Part shown: positions 1 to 12,251 of the stretch, piece after piece
Layout: every line of letters starts with the position of its first letter
Numbering within the stretch: the stretch's first letter is position 1
Source: Polynucleobacter sp. 15G-AUS-farblos
Lineage (GTDB): Bacteria; Pseudomonadota; Gammaproteobacteria; Burkholderiales; Burkholderiaceae
Assembly: GCF_018882445.1 (NCBI RefSeq)
Contig: NZ_JACVOM010000002.1
Location: forward strand, 124,001 to 188,000
DNA length: 64,000 nucleotides
Direction of reading: 5' to 3'
The notes under the pieces: generated by a model
The model's database searches: none
Seen by the model: the letters and a program-made list of their open reading frames with translations, nothing else
What the model was told of the DNA's origin: nothing
Translations under genes and position numbers: made by a program

Positions 1-1044
1 TACATTACGCAGGAACAAGAGTGAGCGGCCATGTAAGGTCACAATGCCATCTTTTGCATTGACAGCACCGATGCCCGCTTTGTATTGACGATCCGGATTG
101 AGTGCGCGGGTGATTGTTTTGCCACCCTTACTGACTTGCTCAACTAAAGTACCCTTCAAGATACCGAGCCAGTTTTCATAGGCAAGGACTTTGTCATCGG
201 CATCGACTGCTGCGATAGAGTCTTCCAAATCCAAAATAGTAGATAAAGCTGCTTCCAAAACGACATCGTTAATGCCAGCAGGATCGCTAGCACCAATGGT
301 TTTGCTCTTATCAATTTCAATATCAATATGCACACCGTTGTTGCGCAATAAGACCGAGCTTGGCGCAGCTGCATCACCTTGATATCCTACAAATTGCTTC
401 TCATCAGCTAAGCCAGTAGAGCCACCATCTTTCAATTTGATAGACAGCTTATTGCTATCCACTGTGTATGCCACAGAGTCACGATGAGAGCCTTTAGCTA
501 AAGGAGCGGCTTGATCTAAAAAGTTACGAGCAAAGGCCACCACCTTAGCGCCACGAATTGGGTTGTATCCGCCAGCTTTAGTAGCACCATCTTCTTCTGA
601 GAGCACATCAGTGCCATACAAAGCATCGTACAAAGAACCCCAACGCGCATTTGCTGCATTCAATGCATAGCGCGCATTGAGAACTGGAACGACTAATTGT
701 GGGCCAGCTTGGAGAGCAAGCTCATCATCCACATTTTGTGTAGTGCCAACAACCTTACCTGGCACTTCATCTAAATACCCAATTTGCTTCAAGAATTGAC
801 GATAGGCAGGCATATCCTTGATTGGACCTGGATTGGCTTGATGCCATTTATCTAAATCTACTTGAATACGGTCACGCTTAGCCAGCAATGCATCGTTCTT
901 GGGTGTGAGATCTTTGACGATCTGATCAAAGCCTTCCCAAAAATCTGCACTTTTAATACCCGTTCCAGGAAGAACTTTGTCTTCAATAAAACGATAAAGA
1001 GGGGTTGCAACTTGGAGGCTATTACAGGTGGTGCGCGCAGTCAT
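1..1044 (-). CDS. glcB: Malate synthase G (partial, N-terminal part)
   Basis: Malate synthase G condenses glyoxylate with acetyl-CoA to malate (glyoxylate shunt and glycolate use) in the cytosol. The first 348 codons are in the window and the gene runs off the left edge. The protein begins [19 protein letters not shown] and carries the family stretch [19 protein letters not shown] near residue 270, with the AceB/GlcB-type N-terminal domain before it. The start is the ATG at 1044, preceded by an AAAGG motif 8 bases upstream. It follows purA on the same strand by 60 bases with no clear terminator between. The name is certain at family level; the catalytic C-terminal half is not visible. Confidence 0.93.
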   Translation of the reverse strand, partial: MTARTTCNSLQVATPLYRFIEDKVLPGTGIKSADFWEGFDQIVKDLTPKNDALLAKRDRIQVDLDKWHQANPGPIKDMPAYRQFLKQIGYLDEVPGKVVGTTQNVDDELALQAGPQLVVPVLNARYALNAANARWGSLYDALYGTDVLSEEDGATKAGGYNPIRGAKVVAFARNFLDQAAPLAKGSHRDSVAYTVDSNKLSIKLKDGGSTGLADEKQFVGYQGDAAAPSSVLLRNNGVHIDIEIDKSKTIGASDPAGINDVVLEAALSTILDLEDSIAAVDADDKVLAYENWLGILKGTLVEQVSKGGKTITRALNPDRQYKAGIGAVNAKDGIVTLHGRSLLFLRNV

Positions 1045-1104
1045 TTTGTAAACCTTTGTTTCTAAGACTTAAGTTAATAAAAAAAGAGAATCGAATATTG
1101 TTAA

Positions 1105-2484
<1,380 letters not shown>

Positions 2485-2503
2485 TCAAGCAAATATGGCG
2501 TGC

Positions 2504-3670
2504 TTATTTTTTCTGCACAACTTCCCATGCATTGCCCTGCTTTACTAATTCACGATCGCACTCATATTCAGCAGACTCGACTGCACCGCCTGCGAGCACC
2601 TGAATAACGACCTCTCCACGATTTCGCAATTGCTCTATGGTGGCATTCAAGGCAGTGTCATCCAACCAAGGTGCTGCAATCGCCATCCTGCGAACGTTTA
2701 ATGGAGATAGATTTGCCAAGGTTAATAAATCCAAGGAGAAACCGGTAGCTGGACGTGAGCGACCAAAAGCCTGACCAACATGATCATAACGACCACCTCG
2801 CGCAATCGGCTGAGGCAACTTCTCTACATAGGCAGCAAACATGACACCGCTGTGATATTGGTAGCCACGCAGATCCGATAAATCAATACTGAGCTCTAAA
2901 CCATCAGACAAGTTTGCAGTAATGGCAACTAAACGCTCAAGATCACTCAAGGCCTGATCAATTGAAGCATGCTGAGGGAGCACTTTTTTCGCTTTTACCA
3001 ATACTTCAGAGCAAGGACCATTCAATTCAGTGAGCGCCATTAATGCTTGGGCTGTTTTAGCTGGTAAACGTGTCGCCCATTGAGTGAGGCGCGGGCGATC
3101 TTTGCTTTGCAACAGATCGTATAGCTCCTCAATCGATTCTTTATCCAAAGCTTGCCCATCCAAAAGACCCATCAAGATACCTGCGTGAGATAAGTCGAGA
3201 TAAACCTTACTTAAGCCAGCAAGCCCTAATGTCTTAAGGAGTAATGAGATTGCTTCAAAATCCGCTTCCCAAGTGGCGCATCCGTAGATTTCGGCTCCGA
3301 GCTGCAATTGCTCACGCGCAGAACTACCCACTGGAGTACGTGCATGGGCAACTGTACCCGCATAACAGAGACGCGTCACACCAGCTCGGTTTAATAAGTG
3401 AGCATCAATGCGAGCGACTTGAGGCGTGATGTCTGCGCGCAGCCCTAGAGTACGACCGGACAATTGATCAACCAATTTAAAGGTTTGTAAATTGAGATCT
3501 GAACCAGTACCCGTTAACAAGGAATCCAAAAACTCCAGAATGGGAGGCGCAACTAATTCATAACCATAGGATTGATATAAATCCAGAATGCTACGACGCA
3601 AACTCTCTACCTTGCGAGCCTCTGCCGGCAATACGTCTGCAATATCTTCAGGAAGCAACCAACGATTCAT
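2504..3670 (-). CDS. hisZ: ATP phosphoribosyltransferase regulatory subunit
   Basis: HisZ is a catalytically inactive class II histidyl-tRNA synthetase paralogue. It binds the short-form HisG and makes the first enzyme of histidine synthesis active and histidine-sensitive. The 388-residue protein begins [15 protein letters not shown] and shows HisRS-like motif 2 features ([15 protein letters not shown]) and the motif-3-like [21 protein letters not shown]. It lacks the C-terminal anticodon-binding domain of HisS. True hisS is a separate gene at 10906-12234. It sits 20 bases downstream of hflC. Its presence implies a short HisG elsewhere in the genome. Confidence 0.93.
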   Translation of the reverse strand: MNRWLLPEDIADVLPAEARKVESLRRSILDLYQSYGYELVAPPILEFLDSLLTGTGSDLNLQTFKLVDQLSGRTLGLRADITPQVARIDAHLLNRAGVTRLCYAGTVAHARTPVGSSAREQLQLGAEIYGCATWEADFEAISLLLKTLGLAGLSKVYLDLSHAGILMGLLDGQALDKESIEELYDLLQSKDRPRLTQWATRLPAKTAQALMALTELNGPCSEVLVKAKKVLPQHASIDQALSDLERLVAITANLSDGLELSIDLSDLRGYQYHSGVMFAAYVEKLPQPIARGGRYDHVGQAFGRSRPATGFSLDLLTLANLSPLNVRRMAIAAPWLDDTALNATIEQLRNRGEVVIQVLAGGAVESAEYECDRELVKQGNAWEVVQKK

Positions 3671-3690
3671 GATGTAAACAATTCACTCTC

Positions 3691-4560
3691 TTATTTTTTA
3701 CGCATGAACTTGAAGAAATCGCTATTAGGCTCAACCACCATGACATCCCTCTTGTCTTTGAAGGAATTTCGATAGGCTTCTAAGCTTTGATAGAACTGTG
3801 CAAACTGTGCATCGCGACCAAAGGCCTCTGCATATAGAGCGGTAGCTTTAGCATCACCAGCACCTTTAATCTTTTGAGCATCTCTATAGGCTTCCGCCAA
3901 AATCGTGTCACGTTGACGTTCTGCATTTGCGCGAATCTTGTCAGACTCTGCCGCACCAGTAGAGCGCAACTCATTGGCGACCCGTTTACGCTCTGCCTCC
4001 ATGCGTCGATAGACTGAGTCGCTAATCTCTGCCAAGAGGTCAACCCGCTTGAGGCGTACATCCACGATTTCAACACCGATATCAGAAGCATCATCAGCCA
4101 CTTTTTTACGAATGCCCTGCATGACTTGTTCACGCTGATCAGAAATCAATTCCCGCACAGTGCGCTTCGTAAACTCTTCATTCAATGCGGAGCGAACCAA
4201 TTGAGTGAGGCGATCTTGGGCTAAACGCTCATCTCCTTTAAAGCTAATAAAGAATTTACGTGGATCAACAATGCGCCATTTCACATAAGAATCAACTAAT
4301 AAATTCTTTTTCTCAGCAGTAATGAAACGCTCTGCTTCAGGATTATCGATGGTCAAAATGCGGCGATCAAAAAAGCGCACGCTCTCAAATGGCGCTGGGT
4401 ATTTAATTTGTAGGCCCGGTTTTTCAATCACTCGAACAATTTGTCCAAATGAGAACACCACAGCGAACTTACGCTGATCAACAACAAAAATACTTGAGGA
4501 GAGAATGTATACCAGGACAATAAAAGCAATGCCAGCTGCAATCAGACGATTCATATTCAT
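3691..4560 (-). CDS. hflC: HflC, protease modulator (SPFH family)
   Basis: HflC is an inner-membrane SPFH/band-7 protein that, with HflK, encloses the FtsH protease in large membrane assemblies and tunes its activity. The 289-residue protein has an N-terminal membrane anchor at about residues 5-25, then VDQRKFAVVFSFGQIVRVI and the SPFH core, followed by the charged coiled-coil region around RRMEAERKRVANELR. Its start ATG shares one base with the hflK TAA stop (TAATG), so the two are translationally coupled. A second in-frame ATG lies two codons in. Confidence 0.95.
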   Translation of the reverse strand: MNMNRLIAAGIAFIVLVYILSSSIFVVDQRKFAVVFSFGQIVRVIEKPGLQIKYPAPFESVRFFDRRILTIDNPEAERFITAEKKNLLVDSYVKWRIVDPRKFFISFKGDERLAQDRLTQLVRSALNEEFTKRTVRELISDQREQVMQGIRKKVADDASDIGVEIVDVRLKRVDLLAEISDSVYRRMEAERKRVANELRSTGAAESDKIRANAERQRDTILAEAYRDAQKIKGAGDAKATALYAEAFGRDAQFAQFYQSLEAYRNSFKDKRDVMVVEPNSDFFKFMRKK

Positions 4561-6047
4561 TATCTTGCCTCCCGATCACGACTACGCAAGCCATCGCGTT
4601 TATCTGCGTTACTTGCGGCTGGTGAGCTAGGCACTGAAGAACTTGCTGTAGGAGCTGGATTATTAACGCCAGTAGCGCCGCCTACAGTAACCGATCCAGT
4701 TGGTGTTGTCGCAGCATTCGCTTGTCCACTAGCGGCTTGTGCACTTTCAGCGCTAACTTGAGCAACAATCTTATCCAATGGTAGATACAAGAGGCTATTA
4801 CTCTTGGTGGTATCGACTAAGACCTTAGTGACATTGCCATACATCTCACGCATGCTGTCGATGTACATCCGATCACGCGTTACTTGAGGTGCTTTTGCAT
4901 ACTCCACTAATACTTGCTTGAAGCGTGCAGCATCACCCTCTGCGGTTGCAACCACTCGGGCCTTATAACCTTCTGCCTCCTGAATTAAGCGAGCACCAGT
5001 ACCCTTGGCACGCGGAATAATGTCATTGGCATAAGCCTGACCTTCACTCTTTAAACGCTCCTGATCCTGACCTGCTTTAACTGCATCATCAAAGGCAGCT
5101 TGCACCTGCTCAGGGGGTTGTACGTTTTGTACAGTGACGCTCGTTACATAAATACCGGTTTTGTAGCTATCTAAGATTTTCTGGATTGAGTTTGCTAAGT
5201 CAACACCAATCTTTTCACGCCCTTCATAAAGGACGGTATCCATCTTGCTACGTGCAACGATTTCTCGAACTGCTGTTTCAGCAGCCTGAATAACAGCCGC
5301 ATCAGGATCGCGATTATTAAACAAATAATCTGTTGGATCTTTCAAGCGATATTGAACAGCAAACCGGACATCAATAATGTTTTCATCTTCAGTCAACATC
5401 GAAGAATCTTTTTGGTTCGTTGCTTTAATCAGGACAGGGCGACCTACTTCAACTGAGCGCACGCCAGATAAATTGACTGTTTCATCTGCCTGAACGGGCC
5501 AAGGCATGCGCCAATTAATACCAGGCTTAGCGGTGTAGTCGTATTTACCAAAGGTCATCACAACACCGGCTTGACCCTCTTGAATAATAAAAAAGCCACT
5601 ACAAATCCAAATAAAGAAAACGCCTGCCGCTGCTATCAGAATGCTGGCTTTAGATCCGAAAGGATTGGTGAACTCAAAGCTAGGCGTATTACCACCACCG
5701 CCACCCTGACCACCACGCTGTGATGGCGGAGGAATATCACCTACGTTGGGTTTATTGGCAGGCTGACTTGCACCAGGCCTTTTCTTGCCACCAAAAATTC
5801 CAGCTAAGCGATCATTGAAATCACGCCAGAGCTCATCTAGATCGGGTGGGCCATCTGGCTTTGCGGCTGGTGGTGTTGAAGGATTGTTTGGCTGGGTCTC
5901 AACAGGTTGATTACCATTACCGGGATCTGCTTTTGGAGCTTGATCGTTCGCCTGCCCATCTTTGGCATCTTTAGATCCACCAGAATTGTGGCTATTGCCC
6001 CAACCTGGATCATTGACCGAAAAGAGGTCTAAAAATTTACGCGTCAT
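4560..6047 (-). CDS. hflK: HflK, FtsH protease activity modulator
   Basis: This is the partner of HflC in the FtsH-HflKC complex. The 495-residue protein has a long low-complexity cytoplasmic N-terminus (Pro/Asn/Gly rich, residues about 15-125, with a poly-Gly run), one membrane segment at about 134-154, the SPFH domain starting at QEGQAGVVMTFGKY, and a disordered Ser/Ala/Thr-rich C-terminal tail after residue 440. The start ATG at 6047 overlaps the 3' end of hflX by 11 bases in another frame. The order hflX-hflK-hflC matches the classic hfl operon. Confidence 0.95.
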   Translation of the reverse strand: MTRKFLDLFSVNDPGWGNSHNSGGSKDAKDGQANDQAPKADPGNGNQPVETQPNNPSTPPAAKPDGPPDLDELWRDFNDRLAGIFGGKKRPGASQPANKPNVGDIPPPSQRGGQGGGGGNTPSFEFTNPFGSKASILIAAAGVFFIWICSGFFIIQEGQAGVVMTFGKYDYTAKPGINWRMPWPVQADETVNLSGVRSVEVGRPVLIKATNQKDSSMLTEDENIIDVRFAVQYRLKDPTDYLFNNRDPDAAVIQAAETAVREIVARSKMDTVLYEGREKIGVDLANSIQKILDSYKTGIYVTSVTVQNVQPPEQVQAAFDDAVKAGQDQERLKSEGQAYANDIIPRAKGTGARLIQEAEGYKARVVATAEGDAARFKQVLVEYAKAPQVTRDRMYIDSMREMYGNVTKVLVDTTKSNSLLYLPLDKIVAQVSAESAQAASGQANAATTPTGSVTVGGATGVNNPAPTASSSVPSSPAASNADKRDGLRSRDREAR

Positions 6048-7278
6048 TAGGAATATAGCTTCGGTTAGAAATCGGGTTAAATTCGGAGGACTCTGGTCGT
6101 TCGGGTAAAGGCGCTAAAAACTCGTCCGGGGCCATTTGCTTCTTGGCACGGTTGTGTTCGACCCTTATTCTATCAGTCATTTGCGAGCATTCCGCTAGAG
6201 CCGACCGGAGTAAATCCAGCCCTAAGCCAGTCTGGGCTGATAGGAAAACCTGGCTTGGGAAGCCATTGGCGTCCCGCTCCAGAACAGCCCCACGGGTAAA
6301 GGTTTGGGGCATGAGATCAATCTTATTCATCACCTCAATGCGGGGGATGTCATCAGCCCCAATTTCCTCTAAAACTGCCTCTACTTCGGCTTTTTGCTCC
6401 CTGGAAACAGGGCTACAAGCATCAATTACGTGCAAAATCAGGTCGGCATGAATAGTCTCGTCCAAAGTGGCCCTAAAAGCCTCCACCAGCTGGTGCGGCA
6501 AATCCCGTATAAAACCCACCGTATCCGACACCACAATCGAACCAACACCCTCTAAATGCACCTTTCTGGAGGTGGTATCTAGGGTGGCAAAAAGCTGATC
6601 GGCAGCGTATGTCCCTGCTTTTGTGAGGGCATTAAATAAGGTGGACTTACCGGCATTGGTATAGCCCACCAAGGAGACGGAAAACACATCCTTACGGTTG
6701 CGAGCTCTTCTTTGGGTTCTTTGTTGACGCTGTAATTTCTCTAACTCATTCTCTAGACGTTTCGCTTTGGTCGCTAACATACGGCGATCGAGCTCCATCT
6801 GCGTTTCGCCTGGACCGCCACGCACACCGATACCACCACGTTGACGCTCCAAGTGACTCCAAGCCCTCACCAATCGAGACATCCGATAACGCACTTGCGC
6901 TAATTCAACTTGAGTCTTACCTATATGACTCTGAGCTCTTTGACTAAAAATGTCCAAAATTAAGCCCGTTCGGTCCATCACATGACGGCCGATATGGCGC
7001 TCTAAATTGCGTTGCTGGGTTGGAGAAAGTGGATGATTAAAAATGGCGAGCTCTGCATCATGCTCCTCCATTAATCGCTTGATCTCATTTGCTTTACCAG
7101 AACCAATAAATAAAGCGGGATCCGTTCTACCCTTACGCGCAATGACAGTAGCTGTAGGTATAGAGCCAGCGCTATCAGCCAAAAGACTGAGTTCGGCCAT
7201 GCTGTCTGCAAAATCCTCGCGCCCAGTATCAACACCTACTAAGACAGCGCGCGGCGCATCAACTCCAGTGTTATACAG
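6037..7278 (-). CDS. hflX: Ribosome-associated GTPase HflX (probable CTG start)
   Basis: HflX is a GTPase that splits stalled or heat-damaged ribosomes. The G domain shows G1 [10 protein letters not shown]3 [11 protein letters not shown] and G4 NKID, after the family segment [20 protein letters not shown]. The first ATG in frame (7200, MAELSLLAD) would cut off about 26 conserved residues. The same frame continues upstream without a stop and encodes [16 protein letters not shown], which lines up with the start of Escherichia coli HflX (MFDRYDAGEQAVLV). The only plausible initiator there is CTG at 7276-7278, with AAGAAGG five bases upstream, just inside the end of hfq. No ATG, GTG or TTG occurs in frame between the upstream TAG and 7200. 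From the CTG the protein is 413 residues. Confidence 0.9.
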   Translation of the reverse strand: MYNTGVDAPRAVLVGVDTGREDFADSMAELSLLADSAGSIPTATVIARKGRTDPALFIGSGKANEIKRLMEEHDAELAIFNHPLSPTQQRNLERHIGRHVMDRTGLILDIFSQRAQSHIGKTQVELAQVRYRMSRLVRAWSHLERQRGGIGVRGGPGETQMELDRRMLATKAKRLENELEKLQRQQRTQRRARNRKDVFSVSLVGYTNAGKSTLFNALTKAGTYAADQLFATLDTTSRKVHLEGVGSIVVSDTVGFIRDLPHQLVEAFRATLDETIHADLILHVIDACSPVSREQKAEVEAVLEEIGADDIPRIEVMNKIDLMPQTFTRGAVLERDANGFPSQVFLSAQTGLGLDLLRSALAECSQMTDRIRVEHNRAKKQMAPDEFLAPLPERPESSEFNPISNRSYIPNDA

Positions 7279-7513
7279 AGCTGCCTTCTTCTAATCGAAA
7301 TTCAATCGCACGTGCAGGAACAATCGTAGAGATTGCATGCTTATAAACCATCTGAGTAACGGTGTTACGTAGCAGCACAACATATTGATCAAACGACTCA
7401 ATATTGCCTTGTAATTTAATCCCGTTTACCAAATAAATTGAAACGGGAACGTGCTCCTTACGGAGGGCATTCAAAAATGGATCTTGAAGTAATTGGATTT
7501 TGTTGTTATTCAT
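7271..7513 (-). CDS. hfq: RNA chaperone Hfq
   Basis: Hfq is a hexameric Sm-like RNA chaperone that pairs small RNAs with mRNAs. The 80-residue protein has the Sm1 region [20 protein letters not shown], then [17 protein letters not shown] and the Sm2 motif YKHAIST. The C-terminal tail is short ([14 protein letters not shown]). The ATG at 7513 follows a strong AAGGAG five bases upstream. Its last codons overlap the proposed CTG start of hflX, suggesting translational coupling. The 148-base gap between der and hfq contains no gene and may carry an hfq promoter. Confidence 0.97.
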   Translation of the reverse strand: MNNNKIQLLQDPFLNALRKEHVPVSIYLVNGIKLQGNIESFDQYVVLLRNTVTQMVYKHAISTIVPARAIEFRLEEGSSV

Positions 7514-7661
7514 ACTGCTCCTTATTGATCTTTTATTTTGGGAGTCTTGCTTTTTTTGGTGGCTTCTTAATGCGCTTTTTTAACTCTCTTACAAATCCTA
7601 CAAGGTTCTATATTGGGCTCAATCCCTAAAAATCAAGCCCTAATTGAAAGCTTATCTCAAA

Positions 7662-9026
7662 TCACCGTTTTTTGCCTTTTTTTCCTTTATCCGCATCGAC
7701 GTAAGGGTTCTTTGCCGTATTCATCTGAATACGCAAAGGCGTTCCTCGCAACTTAAAGACATCCCTAAATCGACCCTCTAAGTATCGTTTGTAGCTATCA
7801 GTCACGCCACTGAGCGAAGTACCATGAATCACCACAATGGGAGGATTCATGCCCCCTTGGTGTGCATAGCGTAATTTAGGACGTCCCATGCCAACCCGTT
7901 TAGGCTGCTGATGTTCAATCGCTTCTTGCAAGATACGGGTTAAACGTGGGGTTGGCAATTTCGCCATTGCAGCAGCATAGGCAGCATCGACATCTTTGAA
8001 CAATTCTTTGAGACCGGTGCCCTTTTTAGCCGAAATAGGATGCACATTAGCGAAATCCAAGAATCGCAGTTTTTGCGCAATCTCTAAACGCGCACGCTCT
8101 TTCACGTAGGCATCAATGCCATCCCATTTATTGACAGCCACCACTAAAGCACGGCCTGCTTCCACAATAAATCCAGCGATATGCGCATCTTGCTCTGAAA
8201 TATCTTGTTGTGCATCCAGCATCAGAATCACGACATTGCAATCCGCAATCGCTTGCAGTGTTTTCACTACAGAGAATTTTTCAATCGCTTCAAAAACTTT
8301 TCCGCGACGACGCAAGCCCGCGGTATCAACCAAGATATAAGGCTTGCCATTACGTTCGAAGGGAACCTCAATCGCATCACGTGTGGTCCCAGGCATATCA
8401 AACGCAATGACACGCTCTTCACCAATCAACTTATTAATCAAAGTAGATTTGCCCACATTGGGGCGTCCTACTACCGCAATCTTCATCGGACGATTTGGAT
8501 CGTTTGCAGCCTCTTCCTCTTCAGGCTCTGGGATTCCGAGTGTATCTAAAGCGTCGTCGATTAAGCCACGAACACCATCACCATGGGCTGATGAAATCGG
8601 GAAAGGCTCACCTAAACCTAACTCATGAAAGTCTGCAGTCACAACGCCTGCCTGCATCCCTTCCGTCTTATTGACAGCCAAAATTACAGGACGTCCGGTC
8701 TTGCGCAAAAAGTCTGCAATCACGCGATCTTGTGGCGCCATACCTAAGCGGCCATCAACCAAGAAGATGATGATGTCTGACTCAGCAACCGCTTGCTTGG
8801 TTTGCTTCGCCATCTCCGCAACAATGCCAGTCTTAGCAACAGGCTCGAATCCACCGGTATCAACGCAAATGAAAGCGCGTTCGCCAATTCGACCTTTACC
8901 GTAATGGCGATCTCTAGTTAAACCTGAAAAATCTGCTACCAATGCATCACGTGAACGTGTGAGGCGATTAAAGAGAGTCGACTTCCCGACATTGGGACGA
9001 CCGACAATAGTGATGACTGGATTCAT
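7662..9026 (-). CDS. der: Ribosome biogenesis GTPase Der (EngA)
   Basis: Der is an essential tandem-GTPase factor for 50S subunit maturation. The 454-residue protein has two G domains. The first has [15 protein letters not shown] at residues 8-22, DTGG and NKTE. The second has [14 protein letters not shown] at about 187-200, [10 protein letters not shown] and NKWD. A KH-like C-terminal domain and a basic tail (DKGKKGKKR) follow. Its start overlaps the bamB stop by four bases (ATGA), matching the conserved yfgM-bamB-der order. Confidence 0.97.
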   Translation of the reverse strand: MNPVITIVGRPNVGKSTLFNRLTRSRDALVADFSGLTRDRHYGKGRIGERAFICVDTGGFEPVAKTGIVAEMAKQTKQAVAESDIIIFLVDGRLGMAPQDRVIADFLRKTGRPVILAVNKTEGMQAGVVTADFHELGLGEPFPISSAHGDGVRGLIDDALDTLGIPEPEEEEAANDPNRPMKIAVVGRPNVGKSTLINKLIGEERVIAFDMPGTTRDAIEVPFERNGKPYILVDTAGLRRRGKVFEAIEKFSVVKTLQAIADCNVVILMLDAQQDISEQDAHIAGFIVEAGRALVVAVNKWDGIDAYVKERARLEIAQKLRFLDFANVHPISAKKGTGLKELFKDVDAAYAAAMAKLPTPRLTRILQEAIEHQQPKRVGMGRPKLRYAHQGGMNPPIVVIHGTSLSGVTDSYKRYLEGRFRDVFKLRGTPLRIQMNTAKNPYVDADKGKKGKKR

Positions 9027-10180
9027 TTTGGACTGTACGCCGCTAGTTTTCCACCTTGAGATTGAATCAAGATGAGGCCGCCTACTGCAATAGGAGCGGC
9101 TGTGATTGGACTGCTATCGTGTCGAAAGCGGGCAATATTGTCGCCATTCGACTGTGAAAATGCATGGACGTAGCCTTCGGCATCGCCCATCAACAACACT
9201 CGGCCAATTGCAAGAGACTCTCCTACATTACGGAAAGTCAATTTGGTATTTTCCCAAACCAGGGTTCCATCCTTAGTAGCGAAAGCAGAAATATGGGATT
9301 TTTCATTTGATGAGAACACTAATTCAGCGCTTTGAGCGGTACCGGTATAACTAGAAAAATCTTTGTACCACAATAGATTTCCAGTTCTCACCTGACCACA
9401 TCCAATACGACCTTGGTAAGACACTGCACAGACTGCCTCGCCTTCCAGGCTTGGCTTGGCAGTGACATCATTCAGTCGCTCAATTTCTGAGAAACCTTTT
9501 GGAAAAGAAATGGGGGTCTCCCAAATTAAACCGCCATTAGCAAGTGCAATCATGCCAAAGCGTCCACCAGAGAACCCTGTCACAACCACTTCATTATTAA
9601 TGGGCAACATGCCATAGCCAACACGTAATGACAGTGCAGCTTGGGGCCGTTGATAATTCCATTTACGAGCACCTGTTTGCGCATCTAAACCCACGAAACG
9701 ATTGTCTAGCGTACGAACCACAACTACACCGCCAGCAACCACCGGCTCACTTAGTACTTCACTACCAATATTGATGTTCCAAAGCGACTTACCAGAATCA
9801 TCAAAGGCATAAACCGTCCCTTTAATACCGACAGCAACGGTTGTGCGCCCATCTGTTCCTGGACCAATTGCTAAACGCTCTGGCACTGCTACTTCCCAAA
9901 CTTTTTTGCCAGTAGCCAAATCAATCTTGCTTAAATTGCCGCTATGCGAGGCTGCATAGACTGCATCCCCGGCAACAGCGGGATGAAAATTAAATGTTTG
10001 CGATGAGCCAACATTTGTCTCCCAAATTGGCCGCATTTCAAACTGATTGCTGACCGGCGCTAACTCTGCAGGCTTACGTACACGTGAATTTCCAGAACAT
10101 CCAATCAAAGCAATCGTTAAAGCCCCTAGAACGAGGGCTGATACCAACTGCTTTGTCATCTGTTTCATCGAAATCATCAC
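9023..10180 (-). CDS. bamB: Outer membrane assembly lipoprotein BamB
   Basis: BamB is the beta-propeller lipoprotein of the BAM complex that inserts outer-membrane proteins. The 385-residue protein has an N-terminal lipoprotein signal ending in LIGC (Cys at about residue 28), then PQQ-like blades such as [19 protein letters not shown] and [18 protein letters not shown] at 10180 and ATGs at 10177 and 10168 are all possible starts. GGAGGAG lies seven bases before the GTG. The start region overlaps the yfgM stop codon, so expression is coupled. Confidence 0.95.
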   Translation of the reverse strand: MMISMKQMTKQLVSALVLGALTIALIGCSGNSRVRKPAELAPVSNQFEMRPIWETNVGSSQTFNFHPAVAGDAVYAASHSGNLSKIDLATGKKVWEVAVPERLAIGPGTDGRTTVAVGIKGTVYAFDDSGKSLWNINIGSEVLSEPVVAGGVVVVRTLDNRFVGLDAQTGARKWNYQRPQAALSLRVGYGMLPINNEVVVTGFSGGRFGMIALANGGLIWETPISFPKGFSEIERLNDVTAKPSLEGEAVCAVSYQGRIGCGQVRTGNLLWYKDFSSYTGTAQSAELVFSSNEKSHISAFATKDGTLVWENTKLTFRNVGESLAIGRVLLMGDAEGYVHAFSQSNGDNIARFRHDSSPITAAPIAVGGLILIQSQGGKLAAYSPK

Positions 10181-10836
10181 TGAGCAACTCCTCCAAGAGC
10201 ATCCATCTTGACCTTCAAGAGACGACGCGCTTCTTCAGGAAACTCTTTTGCTTGATCTAACTTTTTCCAAGCCTCTTGATAGCTTGCCTTAGCCTCTGCA
10301 TTTTTCTTTTGGATCAAATACCAGTCGCCACGACGCTCCAACCACAAAGCCTCGAATCCTGGAATTGGCTTTTCTTTCAAAATCTGGTCGGCCTCGGCAA
10401 AGTTTTGGTCACCACCCTGCTCGATGAGTTGAGAAACCAAACGCAATTTAGCCAATGCCAAGTAACTGTTATCTGACGCATTCTTTGCTGCCCAACGCAA
10501 ATAATCGATTGCCTTAGCGCTATCACCAGCATCAGAGGCAATTCTGGCGGCAACCAAACTTGACATAGCTGCGTAAGTGGTCCGAGAAAAATCTTTTTGC
10601 AGATCATTTGCAGCACGTAAAGTTTGATCTTTGTCGCCTTTAGTAATCGCAGTAACCATGGTTTCGTAGAGCTTAGAGGCTTCGCTAGCCTGACTATTAC
10701 GCCACCATTGGTAGCCACTATAGGCTGCATATGCAAACAGAACCGCAGTCAATACACCCGTAATTAGGTTGCGGTACTTTTGCCAAAACGCTTTCAGTTG
10801 GTCTATCTGTTCTTGTTCTTCTAGATCTAAAGGCAT
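10177..10836 (-). CDS. yfgM: YfgM-like ancillary SecYEG translocon subunit
   Basis: YfgM is an inner-membrane anchored periplasmic TPR protein linked to the Sec translocon and periplasmic chaperones. The 219-residue protein begins MPLDLEEQEQIDQLKAFW, has one membrane helix at about residues 22-42 (LITGVLTAVLFAYAAYSGY), and a helical TPR-like periplasmic part including AKAIDYLRWAAKNASDNSY. It sits between hisS and bamB, as in many proteobacteria, and overlaps bamB by four bases. Confidence 0.9.
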   Translation of the reverse strand: MPLDLEEQEQIDQLKAFWQKYRNLITGVLTAVLFAYAAYSGYQWWRNSQASEASKLYETMVTAITKGDKDQTLRAANDLQKDFSRTTYAAMSSLVAARIASDAGDSAKAIDYLRWAAKNASDNSYLALAKLRLVSQLIEQGGDQNFAEADQILKEKPIPGFEALWLERRGDWYLIQKKNAEAKASYQEAWKKLDQAKEFPEEARRLLKVKMDALGGVAQ

Positions 10837-10905
10837 ATCAATCCAAGCTCGTTTATTAGTAATTTATTGTTTTCTATTGCAAATTCGTTCGCGACTAAGC
10901 TCATT

Positions 10906-12234
10906 CTATTCGGAGGCGCCCACTAGAGCCTCAATCACAGCCTCTAACACCCCTTCCAAGGGGACTGCTTTTTGCTCACCACTCGCCCGCAAGTCTTTGA
11001 GTTGCGCCTCATCCTTAGCCAATTCGTCTGGCCCAATGATGACGGCAAAGGCTGCACCACTGGCATCAGCCTTCTTCATTTGAGACTTAAAGCTAGCCGA
11101 TTGGCCATCTGGCGGGCAGAAAAGGATGGTATCAATTCCTGCGCTACGGAGGCGCTCAGCAACAATCATTGCGGTTGTTAGGGTATCGCCGCCTTGATGC
11201 AGAACAAATACATCGCATTGGGCCTGCGCTTCTGGAATTGATCCAGAAACCTTCATTAACTCAAGAACGCGCTCCATCCCCATCGCCCAACCACAAGCTG
11301 GTGCTGCTTTACCACCCATGCGCTCAATTAATGGATCATAGCGACCACCACCAGCGATGGTGCCTTGAGCACCAAGCTCTTCAGTAATCCACTCAAACAC
11401 AGTGAGATTGTAGTAATCCAAGCCACGCACTAAACGCGGGTTGATTTTGCAAGGAATGTTATTGGCTTTGAGTAAAGTCTGAACTGAGTTGAAGTGTGCA
11501 AGCGATTCTTCTCCTAAGAAATCCAATAATTTAGGCGCACCCTCAATCAATGCCTGCATCTCCGGATTTTTCGAATCCAAAATACGCAATGGATTAGTCA
11601 GGAGACGTCGTTGTGAATCCTCATCTAACTGAGTTTGATGCTTTTCAAAATAAGTCACTAAGGCAGCGCGATGTTGCGCACGTTCATTGGCCTGGCCTAA
11701 AGAATTAATCTCTAGACGCACTCCTTTTAAACCCAACTCATCCCAAAGTCGCTGACCCATGAGAATGATTTCTGCATCGATATCGGGACCAGCAAATCCT
11801 AATGCCTCAATGCCGAATTGATGGAACTGACGATAACGGCCTCGCTGTGGGCGCTCATGGCGAAACATAGGTCCGGTATACCAAAGGCGCTTCGGTCCTT
11901 CATACAGCAAATTATTTTCAATTACCGAGCGCACTAAGGCAGCAGTTCCTTCAGGACGAAGCGTCAACTGCTCACCATTCAATCGATCTTCAAAGGAGTA
12001 CATCTCTTTTTCAACAATGTCGGTAACTTCGCCAATACCCCTTTGGAATACTGCGGTAGCTTCCACAATAGGTGTTCTTAAAAATTCATAGCCATAAGCC
12101 CGAGTGAGATCACGTAAGACATGCTCGAGATGAGCCCATTGCGCTGCATCTGCTGGCAGTAAGTCATTCATACCACGGACGCCATTAATTTTTGGAGTCT
12201 TTTGAGCTTTTTCTGGCTTGTTTTGATCAGTCAT
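10906..12234 (-). CDS. hisS: Histidyl-tRNA synthetase
   Basis: This enzyme charges tRNA-His with histidine. The 442-residue class II synthetase shows motif 2 ([19 protein letters not shown]), the histidine-binding [15 protein letters not shown] and the [14 protein letters not shown] region, followed by the C-terminal anticodon-binding domain ([19 protein letters not shown]). The N-terminus [24 protein letters not shown] has a short extension before the core. It is 17 bases downstream of ispG and 69 bases upstream of yfgM. Confidence 0.97.
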   Translation of the reverse strand: MTDQNKPEKAQKTPKINGVRGMNDLLPADAAQWAHLEHVLRDLTRAYGYEFLRTPIVEATAVFQRGIGEVTDIVEKEMYSFEDRLNGEQLTLRPEGTAALVRSVIENNLLYEGPKRLWYTGPMFRHERPQRGRYRQFHQFGIEALGFAGPDIDAEIILMGQRLWDELGLKGVRLEINSLGQANERAQHRAALVTYFEKHQTQLDEDSQRRLLTNPLRILDSKNPEMQALIEGAPKLLDFLGEESLAHFNSVQTLLKANNIPCKINPRLVRGLDYYNLTVFEWITEELGAQGTIAGGGRYDPLIERMGGKAAPACGWAMGMERVLELMKVSGSIPEAQAQCDVFVLHQGGDTLTTAMIVAERLRSAGIDTILFCPPDGQSASFKSQMKKADASGAAFAVIIGPDELAKDEAQLKDLRASGEQKAVPLEGVLEAVIEALVGASE

Positions 12235-12251
12235 TTTTATTCTTGTTTTGA

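Noticed and set aside
8205-8549. Plus-strand open frame of 114 codons inside der
   Set aside because: It is antisense to the well-supported Der GTPase, has no ribosome-binding site and resembles no family.
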